A stretch of 64,000 bases of DNA, taken from Epithemia pelagica (lineage: Eukaryota; Bacillariophyta; Bacillariophyceae; Surirellales; Surirellaceae). Position 1 is the first letter of the stretch; the number at the start of each line of letters is the position of its first letter. The stretch spans positions 4,836,001 to 4,900,000 of the forward strand of contig OX337229.1 in assembly GCA_946965045.2 (NCBI GenBank), in the 5' to 3' direction. Shown one piece after another: positions 1-9,845 of the stretch. The translations under genes were made by a program, and so were the position numbers. The notes beneath the pieces were generated by a model. That model saw nothing but the letters and a program-made list of their open reading frames with translations, was not told the DNA's origin and made no database searches.

Positions 1-293
1 CCGTGCACGTACACGACACAATTATTATTGAAATCAACGACGTTGGTCAAACGGTCGAATGATTTATACTGGTAGAATAACGCCAGTGTCACAGGATTCG
101 CAGGTAGGGGATTCTTCGGACGAAGCTTGTCATTGCAGATGGTCGCAGTTCGCATGTCATCCAACAAATACGCAAATCGACCCAATTCACGCCAATAACG
201 CGGATACTCACGGAGTGATTTATCTTCGCCATTGGACGAACCGCGAAGTTGGAAGCGGACTGTGTATTGGAAGTCGATCTCTGGAGGAGTCAT
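1..293 (-). CDS. Partial unidentified ORF, runs off the left edge
   Basis: On the minus strand an ORF opens at an ATG (293-291) and stays open for 97 codons to the window edge, so its C-terminus is missing. It starts MTPPEIDFQYTVRF and contains acidic, aromatic and Arg-rich stretches (YPRYWRELGRF, then PVTLALFYQYKS). That last segment loosely recalls the N-terminal helical domain of tyrosine recombinases such as Crypton elements, but no catalytic residue is in view, so this is only a guess. A second minus-strand ORF (511-305, 68 codons, charged, ending KEEEIEMESLIKAI) lies just upstream in another frame and could be an earlier exon or a separate remnant. The setting is transposon-rich. Confidence 0.4.
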   Translation of the reverse strand, partial: MTPPEIDFQYTVRFQLRGSSNGEDKSLREYPRYWRELGRFAYLLDDMRTATICNDKLRPKNPLPANPVTLALFYQYKSFDRLTNVVDFNNNCVVYVH

Positions 294-782
294 GGCCTCC
301 TCTGCTATATAGCTTTAATTAGACTCTCCATTTCGATTTCCTCCTCTTTCGATAGCTTCGTAGCCACCACTTCGCCTTCCTTGCGAGGACGAAAGTGAGT
401 TTCCACGAGTTCAACTGTTGTTGCTGCGGTTGCTTCGCTAGTCATTGTCTTTTCTAGTTTTGATAGGATGTAGATAGGATCAAATGACTTTTTATGATTG
501 TTACAACTCATTAGAAGTGTTTGATTGTTGAAAAGGAGATCTTTTTGCCATGGATGTGTCAGAGGTCGTCTACAAGACGATCATTGGGAAGTTCGGAAGT
601 GGTGGGGCTATAAATTCATGCCAAGGATGGCACGGTATCCGCGATTCAACGGAGATTAAATCGTGTTGGGTCACTGGTTGGTTCACTGTTGGGTCAGTGT
701 TGGGTTATAGGTATTTTTATAGCGTCAACTGTAGTGTCTTACGCGATATTTTACTATATATACTAAGAGAACAAACGGGAAT

Positions 783-864
783 GTCGAAAGGTATGTCGTT
801 CGATGTCGAAAGGTATGTCGTTTGATGTCGTTTGATGTTGTTTGATGTCGTTTGATGTCGTTTC
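783..864. repeat. GATGTCGTTT tandem array
   Basis: About seven imperfect copies of a 10-bp unit (GATGTCGTTT with C/T and AAGG variants) are visible. This is probably the subterminal repeat of the MULE copy. The opposite end carries a related GATGTCGGATGAT array in inverted orientation. Confidence 0.75.
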
Positions 865-1429
865 GGGCTCGCGCGCAAACATGGTTTGCCTCAAAATCCA
901 GCGGTTTTCATTCAGTTGATGGGTCAACCGTCAATGATTGACTCGTAACGTTGTGATTTCTCTTAAAGAACTTCAACTGCTGGAGAGTACATATTCTTTT
1001 GGCGATAAAAACATCCGACATCCTACTTCCCATTAGACGTCCACAAAATACTGTACAGACACACAGACTAATCCCGAACTCTAATACATCTTGTGTGTGA
1101 CACGTGTAGATCTAGGCTGGCTTGACCTGAGTGATCAACCGTCACAAGTTGAAGGCTTGAGCGTTAGATCGTTGTACTCCCAAGATTCTTTTTTCATGAA
1201 AAACTCACCCACGAAACACAGCAGAACAGAGTCCACATGGCCACTCAATATCAGTAGTTGAAATCACCCAAAACTGTTCTCCAACTACCAATTCTTTGAC
1301 TAGCCATAACTTTTGAACGGTACGTACCCAGACTTGCGGTCCTGGCCCATTCGAAAGTTCGTGACGAGACGGTTCTAACGAGCTATTGGATTCTTCTCTC
1401 GCACATTCAGAACGAAAGTTATTGTCACC

Positions 1430-3259
1430 TCAACATTGGGTGTCCTGAATTCTGCCTGGCGAGTTTTCAATTCTTTGACTAGTCTTTATATCTGTTAGGA
1501 AACGTTGAATTTTCCATCGTAATTCTCTTGAAAGAAACTTGCAAACATTTCTGGAATGAATATAGGCCAGTAGTAATGACTTTGATGTAATCAATTCGTC
1601 TTGAGTCTCGCAATACCTGGGGTACATGAAAGTATAACACCACTGTTTGACAGTGTAGCAAAAGAGTTTGTACTCCCGACTATAGTTTGTATCAATTGCA
1701 TTACCAAAAGAGCAATGCCGTGACCAACCTTTATGGATGATGTGCCATCCACATTGAAGACGAACACAATTTGGCATGAATCGTCTACAAGCTTCTTCAA
1801 CTTCGGTGATTTCATGCGAATCTCCATCAGTGATTATTGCTTTTATCTCATTAACCCATTCCCCACCAAGAAGCTTTGGCAAAGCCCAGGAGAAAACCCA
1901 TCAAAATGTTGCTTGTTTTTGATCACGCAAGAACATTCGTAGTATAATGATGTATTTTCCAAAGGATGTGCGAATTGAGGCCGTTAGAAGAGGTCTAGAT
2001 TCCTTGTTGGTTCCTTCAGTAACATCCACCTTGAGAACATGAGGAAATAAGCGGAACATACGCTTCTCCTTGTTTGTGATCCAAGCACATGCGATGAAGA
2101 AATTTTGGTCTGGTTGGATTTCCAATGTATCCATATCTGCGGAGTATTCATCAAGAATTTCTGCACAAAAGGCAGTCATGTCTGTGACATCTCGTTTCCC
2201 ATCATCGTATTGGTTCTCACTGAATATCATACCAGCTTGACGCTGGAGTCTTGCATTTATTAGGTTCTGGGGACGGGCCCCCCAAATACAGTAACTCAAT
2301 TCAGGAGTTGACCGTAACCATTCCACGACAGCTTCTGCACCGACTTTAATTCCCTCGTAGTGATATTTAGATTCTGATGCCATAGTACAAAATGCCCACC
2401 GCGTTTGCTCGGGTGTAAGTGTAATGTCATGATTCGCGTGGAAGAAGTTGCGTCCCAAAGCAGGTCCAGTGTTTGCCTTGCCAAGCTCAGCTGCCCTTTT
2501 GCGCTGTTCACTTGTTAGATGTCGAAGTTTGGTTGGAATGTCTGTTGCCATCCGTTTGAAATGGTTACAATGTGTTACTGACCCTGAGCTACGTTTTACA
2601 TAGAAGCCATGCATATCGATGTAGATGTCAAATTGGAATGAGCATGTATCTTCGTTTTTGAGTGCGCGATTCGTAACAACCTTCCGTAGACCCTTTTTCC
2701 CATCAATTCCCCTGCTGTTGCCTCTTTTGTCATTGTGTAACGAGATGTTTCGGTGTTCCATTTCAATGCTATTCCCTGGAGGCTGTTTACGCTTCTTGTT
2801 GTACCGTCGGTAGCGGTCACACATGAATGTTCTTGACATGTATGGAGGTTCACTTCCCATTGGAAAAGCCTTACGATTAGCCAATGACTTCTTGTTTGTG
2901 TTACCATTCATTACAATAGAAAAACCATTCGCAATGGCAGCTCTGGAAATACGGGCTCGTAAGATTGAAAAAGACCCTTGTTCATCAAAAACAGTGCTGG
3001 GGTCGGTACAAGGAGGGAATTCATTTCGGTTGAAATATGCGTAGTAGCCTTTGATGTGGTCTGCTTGAGGGAGCCATCCAATGAACACGCAAATGTCGAC
3101 GTCCATTGTTGTCGCAGTTGAAATACAGTCATCTCCAGTGTGCATTGGGAATGTCATAGGTGAGACCCATTCTGTTTCTAAGGAGTTAAAGTATCGGTCC
3201 AATTCATATTGAATTCTGTCATGAAGATTTGTACAATCGTTGTTGTCGTCCATGGTCAA
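1430..3259 (-). pseudogene. MULE-type transposase, nonsense-mutated and truncated
   Basis: Reading from an ATG at 3259, the frame is open for 452 codons, meets one TGA (1903-1901) and then continues in the same frame for another 156 codons to 1430. Both halves are one transposase. Before the stop lies the first catalytic Asp context (HVLKVDVTEGTNKE). After it come WALPKLLGGEW and the second-Asp motif AIITDGDSHEI, followed by a CGWHIIHKGW segment, the usual order in MULE/FAR1-type DDE transposases. The N-terminal third has a Cys/His-bearing region around CSFQFDIYID...VTHCNHFKR that fits a FAR1/WRKY-GCM1-like DNA-binding domain. The C-terminus is shorter than expected for the family, so the copy is broken beyond the nonsense codon. 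Confidence 0.7.
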
Positions 3260-3474
3260 GCACTGGGTGACATATCAAGAGGAGGGTCCAGATGTGGTGA
3301 GATGCTCAAGCCGATTCAAATTCCAACGGTTATTTGCATTAAGATTATTTAAACACTTTTGGGAATGGCAGGCGGAATTGTGAGGCATGGCAGGTGGCTT
3401 GATAACAGGATAGGGATGAGGATAAGTCTGTGCGTCTGTCCAGTATTTTGGGGACCTATAATGGGATATTCCTC

Positions 3475-3535
3475 TGACATCATCCGACATCATCCGACAT
3501 CATCCGACATCTACCAAATCCTCCGACATCCGTGA
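3475..3535. repeat. ATCATCCGACAT tandem array
   Basis: Three head-to-tail copies of a 12-bp unit are followed by two degenerate CCGACATC units. Read on the minus strand the core is GATGTCG, the same as in the array at 783-864. Confidence 0.75.
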
Positions 3536-3689
3536 CTCTGGATGTTTTCCTCATATTAAAATAATCTGTAGCTAGTATGATCATATCAGAGGTATTACTG
3601 TGTGATACTGAAGAAAGGAAACATCGTGATGATACTCTGAGTAGTACAAGGATTACCTACGTTTTGAGTCCATTACCGGAAGTTGCTGT

Positions 3690-4151
3690 GACTGCATTTG
3701 ATCCACACTCTACTCATTACTGACCCTGTGTCATTCATTTTTCATTTGCTCCAACCTGCCTTCCACAATGTCTGATTGTAATGATAATGATGACTCATCA
3801 AAGGTGGAAGAGATCCTTTGGTGTCATGGTTGAAGATGAAAGTAAGTGAATATCCCTACATTTGGAGAAAATATAAAATATCTTGCATTGCCTGCGGCTG
3901 CTGCCTCTTCTGAACGGGCGTTCAGTATTGCAGAACTGATCATATTTGCGAAGCAAGCATCACTGGACCCAGATTTACATTTTGTACATGAGAATTGGGA
4001 ACATGTGTTCACCATAAGATAGATTTCACTAGCTTCTAGCTAAGCATTTTCATCCTGGTAGCACAGGTAGTCTTTTCTCCAGCGGATGCGCATACCTCTA
4101 GCTCCAGCAGAGCCTTCTCCGATCCAGCGCCTGCTGCTGGAGCCACCTATA
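3690..4151 (+). mobile_element. Decayed hAT element fragment
   Basis: This segment is collinear, on the opposite strand, with the better preserved hAT derivative at 5862-6679. It shares the start region (CACAATGTCTGATT...GATGACTCATC), the codons for the hAT dimerisation motif (LPAAAASSERAFSIA) and the 3' tail (TCCTGGTAGCA...GTAGTC). It ends in GCTGGAGCCACCTATA (4136-4151), which matches the hAT terminal repeat of that copy at 14 of 16 positions. The middle is deleted and the left end is too degraded to place, so the start coordinate is approximate. Confidence 0.65.
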
Positions 4152-4159
4152 CAGTCCCC

Positions 4160-5438
4160 ATTCGCCATTATTTCCACTCCATATTGGTGAGGCGGCCAGA
4201 CCAAACTCGGTCGCGTTTCGTGGACACGTGCTAGGGAGAGCTTGCTCTCAAATGGGTGACTTTGCCAGCTCTACAACTGCCAGCAAGCGGCCCTGCGTGG
4301 ATGACGGTTGGTTGTTTCATAATTCATAATGCCGGACAAGCACACAATCCTTTTCTCTTGCCAAAGCACATCGTATCAATGACATTCCAGGTGAGCTTGA
4401 TCCATTGAGGATTGCCATGACAATTACATTGCTCATGCTCACTCACACTTGTCACTTTTGCTTGCTCTGCTCATGGGACGAGAGTCTGCTCATCTGCTGT
4501 GTCTCTGGCTCAGCAGCTCATTACTTGCCATTGTTCATTTCTGTCAAAATGATACCCATAACTTCCATTGCATTTATCCACAGACTATAGACCTCCTTTT
4601 CTTTATTAACTAGAAATAGAACTCAAGTGCTAGCCATCCATAGAGTGTAGTGCCTTCTGTATTCGTGTAGTACATCAGTTTTCTGTTTTGAGCACGTCAA
4701 TGACCCTCAGTTTCACCATGAACACACGACAGAGCAGCTCTTACACGCTTGTACAGCTACAAATTGAATCATTCGCTGTTTGACTCTAGCTCTAGGAGCT
4801 GATAATTGGAAAGTAGGGTGTGGCAAGTGGCAAGAGCAAGATGGAGCCATCTACTTGAAGCAAAAACAACAAAATGTTCGGTCGTTGAGAAATGATTGAC
4901 AATGATACTATGAATAGTGAATCATCTATCCTACAGAAAACGTGAAAGTAACCAACCAGCCAACAATCAAACGACAAAAGAATTACAAGAAGGGGAAAGG
5001 GAAGGATATTCCACTTGACCACAAGCAGCTTATACCCAGTCTACTCGTACAACATGAGACAAATCCAAAGGATCATGCAAGAACAAAAGGAAAGATTGCA
5101 GCAGTGATGAGTAAGAAGAAAGAAAAGGAGACAACAAGATTAGAAATAAGCAGCAGTAGTGAGAAATTAAATGCGATTCAGCCCAGCATGATCCGTCCAT
5201 GGTTCTTACCTCACGTCATGGTCAAGCATTTGCCTCGGTTTTGGGTTTTGTGACAGACGAGAACAAGAGGGTTGCCCAAATTTATGAGCATTCAGAAACC
5301 ACTGGACGCAAGCCGACCTTGATGTAACGGTGTTGGCAATTAGAGATACTTAGAGCAGTGGCGGGCGATATTCAAAAAAGATAGGGTTGGGGATATGTCT
5401 GGCCGCCTCACCAATATGGAGGGGAAATAATGGCGAAT
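4160..5438. mobile_element. Element with 42-bp terminal inverted repeats
   Basis: The segment 4160-4201 (ATTCGCCATTATTTCC...) reappears inverted at 5397-5438 with a single mismatch, delimiting 1279 bp. No clear target duplication flanks it. The left terminus lies 8 bp from the end of the hAT relic. The interior is mostly noncoding. A Lys-rich ORF (4942-5253, +) and an overlapping frame reading HGQAFASVLGFVTDENKRV (about 5213-5320) may be eroded transposase pieces, but I cannot assign a superfamily. Confidence 0.6.
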
Positions 5439-5861
5439 AAAAACAAAAGAAGCGGTTTTTTGCTTTTGTGAATTGTGAACTCATCACTTAGTCGAGTCTT
5501 GTTTGCAGGTCCTGTTCGTGCACCCTCGGCGTAGATATAGAAAGAGACATGTCTTTTCCATGTCTCAGTCGCAGTTTTGTCGTGCGTGTACTGACGGGCT
5601 TACACTGTACCCCCAACCAGGGGTGAGAATCGGGTCGCACATAATAGAGGATATTGAATATCATTGACGGACGGACTACCTATAAATCTCACGGGGGAGC
5701 TTACACTGTAGGAGTACATAACTTATCAGAGGAACATCTCCGGATCCGGGATCCGGAATCCGGAGTCCGGAGGGCAATCGACTCCTCGTCGCTATTGCCC
5801 TTCTCGTCGTTAGCCCTCGTCTTTCGTCGTCTCGTCCACCCTCAGCAATAAACATAAACTA
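5439..5861. other. Spacer with promoter-like duplicated motif and TCCGG cluster
   Basis: No gene is supported here. A 37-bp segment (5552-5588, beginning TCTTTTCCATGTCTCAGTCG) matches 7858-7894, in the divergent promoter between the PLD-like and MFS genes, with two mismatches. At about 5740-5773 five imperfect (A)TCCGG units give overlapping small palindromes. Confidence 0.5.
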
Positions 5862-6679
5862 TAGAGGTGGCTCCAGCAACAGCTCATCTCTGCTGGAGCT
5901 AGGTAAGCGCTGGAGACGTCTCTGCTGGAGCTAGGTGAGCGCCTCCAGCCGGAGAAAAGACTACCTATGCTACCAGGATGAAAATGCTTAGCTAGAAGCT
6001 ACTCCTAGTGAATCTATCTTATGGTGAGAACACATGTTCCCAATTCTCACGTAAAAAATGTAAATCTGTAACGGTGGAAGGGTCCAGTGATGCTTGTTTC
6101 GCAGATATGATCAGTCCTGCAATACTGAATGCCCGTTCAGAAGAGGCAGCAGTCGCAGGCAACGCAAGATATTTTCTTGCTAGGCGCCAAATGTTGGGAA
6201 ATTCACTTACTTTCATCTTCCACCATGACTCCACAATGATAAAAATTCCCATAGAAGGCTTTCTTCTCCGAAGAAGGAACATATACTTTGTCTGTAGCAT
6301 TTTTATACTTTTGGGTTACATCAATATCCTCTCCTCCGTATGATACAATGATGGGTGGCCTGTTGTATCCATCCGAGAGAACCTTCTTTTTCTGCGTGGC
6401 CTTCGAAGTGCCATCCATATCAAGCTCTTCCACCTTTGATGAGTCATCATCATCATTGTAATCAGACATTGTGGAAGGCAGTGTGGAGCAAATGAATGAC
6501 ACAGGGTCAGCAATGACCAGTGCGGAGCAAATGAATGACATGCAACAGGCAACAGTCACAGAGAACGGCGACCAATGTAGCGCTCTTTTCTCGCAACAGA
6601 AAATCTCTGCTGGAGTTTCTCCAGCGCTGGAGCTCCAGTGCTGGAGCTGCGCGTCCGCTCACCGCTGGAGCCACCTCTA
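5862..6679 (-). mobile_element. hAT deletion derivative with perfect TIRs and 8-bp TSD
   Basis: Both ends carry the exact 16-bp inverted repeat TAGAGGTGGCTCCAGC (5862-5877 and, inverted, 6664-6679). Immediately outside lies a perfect 8-bp direct repeat ATAAACTA (5854-5861 and 6680-6687), the target-site duplication length typical of hAT. Subterminal CTGGAG/CTCCAG units recur at both ends. The interior encodes only an N-terminal start region joined to the C-terminal dimerisation domain, so most of the transposase is deleted and the copy is non-autonomous. Confidence 0.93.
6019..6559 (-). pseudogene. Internally deleted hAT transposase
   Basis: One minus-strand frame (6559-6203) carries a start region rich in Asp (MSDYNDDDDSSKVEE). 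It passes into another frame (ending at 6019) that encodes the hAT C-terminal dimerisation motif: FPNIWRLARKYLALPATAAS, then SSERAFSIAGLI, ending NWEHVFSP. The frames meet at GAAAGTAAGTGAATT, which could be a splice donor or the deletion scar. The catalytic DDE core is absent. Confidence 0.75.
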
Positions 6680-6971
6680 ATAAACTACCTACCTACATTC
6701 CACTTCACCCGGGCGACGGGCGACCAATGCGAAAAATGAAAAGCGTTCAGCATTTCCCACAAATCTAAACTACAAACTACCCTTCACACTCTTTGTTATT
6801 TCTCTATTTGAAAGGCTATTTATAAAAATGTTTGACCATGATCATCTACTTTCAAATGATTGGATGATGGCATCAGTAGATTCCTATTCCTCACCTCCCA
6901 GTATGATGTAAAATCAACAGTCAATATCTTACCCCGGGATTACTGGAATTTTATCTCAGCCGAATCATTTT

Positions 6972-7784
6972 CTACGCTTTGGATTTTTTGTACGGATTGA
7001 AAATTTCTCCTGCATTTGATCGTTTTGAGGCCTCTGTCACTTTCTTTGGGAATTTAAGTTCACCTGACTCGCTCATGTTCCAAGCATGTTTTAATTCAGT
7101 TCGGATACGTTCGCAGTCCGGGTCATCAGGAGGTAACAAAGAAGTATGTTCGTAGTGACGCAAGCGAGCCGCCACCGTGTAGTTGTAGGATCCTACCATG
7201 GCTCCTCCTGAAGAAACAACGGCTTTTGTATGGAAGTACTTTGCACTTGGGCTTCCATTGTCGCGACCAAACTGTTTGATATGAAGTTTCTGTACCGCAG
7301 CTCGCACGGCTTCGTCGTTGTTGATGAATCGTTCAATCGTTTCAACGTTGAAGTGCTTGGGTCCTAAAATAATGTAGATCTGCAGATTTCCGTGTTCCTC
7401 TTGTGCAGAGTAACAGATCTGGTCCAACGCGTAAAAGTCTGTGAGGTAGGGAATGGACATGTACACCCTCGACCCGCGCTCAACATGGTGCAGCAGGTGT
7501 AGAAACCCCAGGAACGGGTGGCGATCGTGGACAAACGAAAGCCCACCCATGTCAGGTTTTTGAGCGTCGTCGTAACGCATTGCTGTGTGCAAGACAACGG
7601 GACGCGTTTCGACCAACTCTTGGTAGCGATCCAGTTCGCCTTCTTTGCGAAGCCATTGATCGTTGAAGAAGTGCCCGTCGCCAACTCGTACCATCGCTTC
7701 TTGCTGCTCTCGTTCGTAAGCAATACCCATATCGACGTCAAGGTCAGCCTGCGCAATGGGCACGAAATTTTCTCCAAAGTCCAT
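6972..7784 (-). CDS. Single-HKD phospholipase D-like protein
   Basis: A 270-residue protein with an ATG at 7784. One HKD-type motif is visible near residues 185-203: H185-T-K187, then GS (198-199) and N201 in FHTKAVVSS...GSYNYT. The Asp usually found five residues after the Lys is replaced by Ser, as in some atypical PLD-like proteins, so catalysis is uncertain. Upstream text (MGGLSFVHDRHPFLGFLHLL, GSRVYMSIPYL, LQIYIILGPKHF) fits the alternating strand-helix PLD fold. The C-terminus is Lys-rich (FNPYKKSKA). Mitochondrial cardiolipin-hydrolase-like or nuclease-like roles are possible, but the sequence does not decide. It is transcribed divergently from the MFS gene across a 227-bp intergenic region. 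Confidence 0.7.
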   Translation of the reverse strand: MDFGENFVPIAQADLDVDMGIAYEREQQEAMVRVGDGHFFNDQWLRKEGELDRYQELVETRPVVLHTAMRYDDAQKPDMGGLSFVHDRHPFLGFLHLLHHVERGSRVYMSIPYLTDFYALDQICYSAQEEHGNLQIYIILGPKHFNVETIERFINNDEAVRAAVQKLHIKQFGRDNGSPSAKYFHTKAVVSSGGAMVGSYNYTVAARLRHYEHTSLLPPDDPDCERIRTELKHAWNMSESGELKFPKKVTEASKRSNAGEIFNPYKKSKA

Positions 7785-8011
7785 TTTGATGCGGCATTTT
7801 TGTCAACTCGTAAAGGAGAAAGTGAGAAAGGTTGTGATTTGTGATGCCGTTGATGTCTCTTTTCCATGTCTCAGTCGCATTTTTGTCGTGCGCGTCTACG
7901 TGTAGAGATTCACTTCGGTTCCCCCACGTGCGAGCACTCATTGAAAAGCATTTGCCACAAGCCTCGAGCCATTGGCGCGAATGAGTCATCTCTTTTCTCT
8001 CGTCTCAAAAA
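7785..8011. promoter_or_regulatory. Divergent promoter of the PLD-like and MFS genes
   Basis: This 227-bp region must hold both 5' regulatory regions. It contains the segment 7858-7894 that is duplicated, with two mismatches, at 5552-5588, plus the palindromic CACGTG at about 7925-7930 (an E-box/G-box core). No TATA box is obvious. Confidence 0.45.
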
Positions 8012-9745
8012 ATGGAACGAATCAACCACCGAACAAAGCGACGACAACGAGTCGTGTGGTTCCTATTGTTGTTGCCACCATCGTTGGTCTACGGATGGAA
8101 TGTTGCTTCTACGAATAGAATCTTGAGAAGAACAACGTTACAGGGCAAGCAATATTGCGCTGGAGCGTCCATTTCATTCTATCACCAATGCCATTGTCAG
8201 GTTGACACCGATCATGTTGCAAGGACGACAACAACCAATACTCAACTATGGACGGCACCAACATCCACCACCATCGAAGACGAACCGCTTGTTGCTTCGA
8301 TACCAGAAATTATTACAGCAACCGGCGAGAAGGCATTTGAAGATGAAAGAACTGATTCCCCGCTTGCACAAGCTATCGATTCAAACAGTGACAGTACGTT
8401 GACAGTAATTGCTGACCAAGACTCTGATGTGGCCCGAGTCAAGGGAATTGTCATTTCGTTACTGTGGGTGATTGCAGTCCTTTCAGCACTGGACCGGGTT
8501 GCAATGGCCGTGGCCTTGGTACCCATGGCAGAAGAATATGGGTTTACCGACAGTGTGAAGGGGTCCATTTCGTCCCTCTTTAGTGTCGGATACGGTTTGT
8601 GCATACTCCCTTCGGGACTGTTAGTGGCCAGTGTGTCACCGCGTGTCGTCATGGCATGCGGTATTGTGGTTTGGAGTATTGCCACGATTGCGACGCCGTA
8701 TGCCACTGGATTGGAAACCATGGCCCCTCTCTTGTTGGCTCGGGCCTTTGTGGGAGCGGCCGAAAGTGTTGTCATGCCAACCTTGCAACGGTTACTATCC
8801 ACGTGGACCAAGCCAGAAGAGAAAAGTGTCGCCATGGCAACCATTTTTACGGGTTTTCATGGAGGAACTATTGCTGCCTATCTGCTGTCTCCCCTCATCA
8901 TCGATTGGTTTGGAACCTGGCGAGAAATATTTGTCCTTTATGGAGCGTTTGGACTCGCCCTCCTTGTGCCCTGGTTGACCTTTGCCAGGGATGGACCCAA
9001 CGACATTCACCTGGAACTAGCTACAGAAAACACTGGCGACGAGAGTTCTGCCATCGCAGAACTCGACGTGGCATCTCGATGGAATGACGCGATTGGTCAG
9101 TTTCGGGAGGCTCCATGGAAGGAATTCTTCCAATCCAAAGGCACCTGGGCAATGCTCTTGGCGCACTGCTCCAAAAACTGGGGACTTTACAATACGCTGG
9201 CTTGGACTCCCACTTTCTATTACGAACAGTACGGTATTGGGGTGCGGGATTCTATTTGGCTTTCGGTCTTGCCCAGCATATCCGGGGCCTTGGGAGGTTT
9301 GGTGGCAGGAAATTTGGCCGATGGTATTATCCGCAACTTGCCCGAACGAACAGAGGAGGCATTAACCAATGTTCGTAAAGTATTTCAGTCGATTGCCTTG
9401 TATGGACCGGCACTGGCGTTGGCCACACTCGCCTCCAATATACCCGAGGATCCTCAAGTGGCACAGTTTTACCTCATGGCAGCGGTAGGTCTACAGGCCT
9501 TTGTCGTGGCTGGCTTTGAAGCGGGCAACCAAGAAAAGGCAGGTACCAAATGGGCCGGTCTTTTGTATAGTATCACCAGCTTGCCAGCCGTCATGGTGGG
9601 TACGTTTGGGGTCTGGTGCGTAGGTCAAGTGTTGGATTCCACAGGCCAGGATTGGTCGGTTGTGTTCAATATAAATGCGTTTGTGAACGTTCTAGGAGCC
9701 ACGGCTTTTGTGGCTCTTTACAATTCCAAGAGAGAGTTCGAATAA
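8012..9745 (+). CDS. Major facilitator transporter, SLC17/anion-transporter type, probably plastid-directed
   Basis: A 577-residue single-exon gene. After about 145 N-terminal residues comes a classic MFS body. TM1 reads ISLLWVIAVLSALDRVAMAV, followed by MAEEYGFTDSVKGSISSLFS, as in SLC17 and plant ANTR-type anion/phosphate transporters, which place an incoming substrate-domain Arg or Asp here. About ten to twelve hydrophobic segments follow to residue 570, with the inter-domain loop at about 335-370. The N-terminus starts with a basic stretch and a hydrophobic core (VVWFLLLLPPSLVYGWN), a likely signal peptide with Trp near the cleavage site, then a Ser/Thr/Arg-rich stretch. This suggests bipartite plastid targeting. 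The substrate could be phosphate or an organic anion; this is inference. Confidence 0.8.
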   Translation: MERINHRTKRRQRVVWFLLLLPPSLVYGWNVASTNRILRRTTLQGKQYCAGASISFYHQCHCQVDTDHVARTTTTNTQLWTAPTSTTIEDEPLVASIPEIITATGEKAFEDERTDSPLAQAIDSNSDSTLTVIADQDSDVARVKGIVISLLWVIAVLSALDRVAMAVALVPMAEEYGFTDSVKGSISSLFSVGYGLCILPSGLLVASVSPRVVMACGIVVWSIATIATPYATGLETMAPLLLARAFVGAAESVVMPTLQRLLSTWTKPEEKSVAMATIFTGFHGGTIAAYLLSPLIIDWFGTWREIFVLYGAFGLALLVPWLTFARDGPNDIHLELATENTGDESSAIAELDVASRWNDAIGQFREAPWKEFFQSKGTWAMLLAHCSKNWGLYNTLAWTPTFYYEQYGIGVRDSIWLSVLPSISGALGGLVAGNLADGIIRNLPERTEEALTNVRKVFQSIALYGPALALATLASNIPEDPQVAQFYLMAAVGLQAFVVAGFEAGNQEKAGTKWAGLLYSITSLPAVMVGTFGVWCVGQVLDSTGQDWSVVFNINAFVNVLGATAFVALYNSKREFE

Positions 9746-9845
9746 GAGGCGGCTAGCACCAACAGTTCGATATATTTAGATGTGTACAATTTTATTGACA
9801 TTCGAAACAAACAAGCGTTCCACATTTATGGTATGTTACAATTAT

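Larger units (their letters stand above)
780..3535 (-). mobile_element. Mutator-like (MULE) transposon copy, inactive
   Basis: The limits are set by two short tandem arrays that share a GATGTCG core and lie in opposite orientation: GATGTCGTTT-type units at about 790-862, and ATCATCCGACAT-type units (reverse complement GATGTCGGATGAT) at about 3478-3520. Between them lies a minus-strand transposase ORF with the MULE signature. The opposed arrays look like the subterminal regions of one element, but I could not define exact termini or a target-site duplication. 825-1429 holds no convincing gene. Confidence 0.55.

Noticed and set aside
4405-4590. Short hydrophobic ORF inside the 42-bp-TIR element
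   Set aside because: No homologous pattern; composition like the surrounding noncoding sequence.
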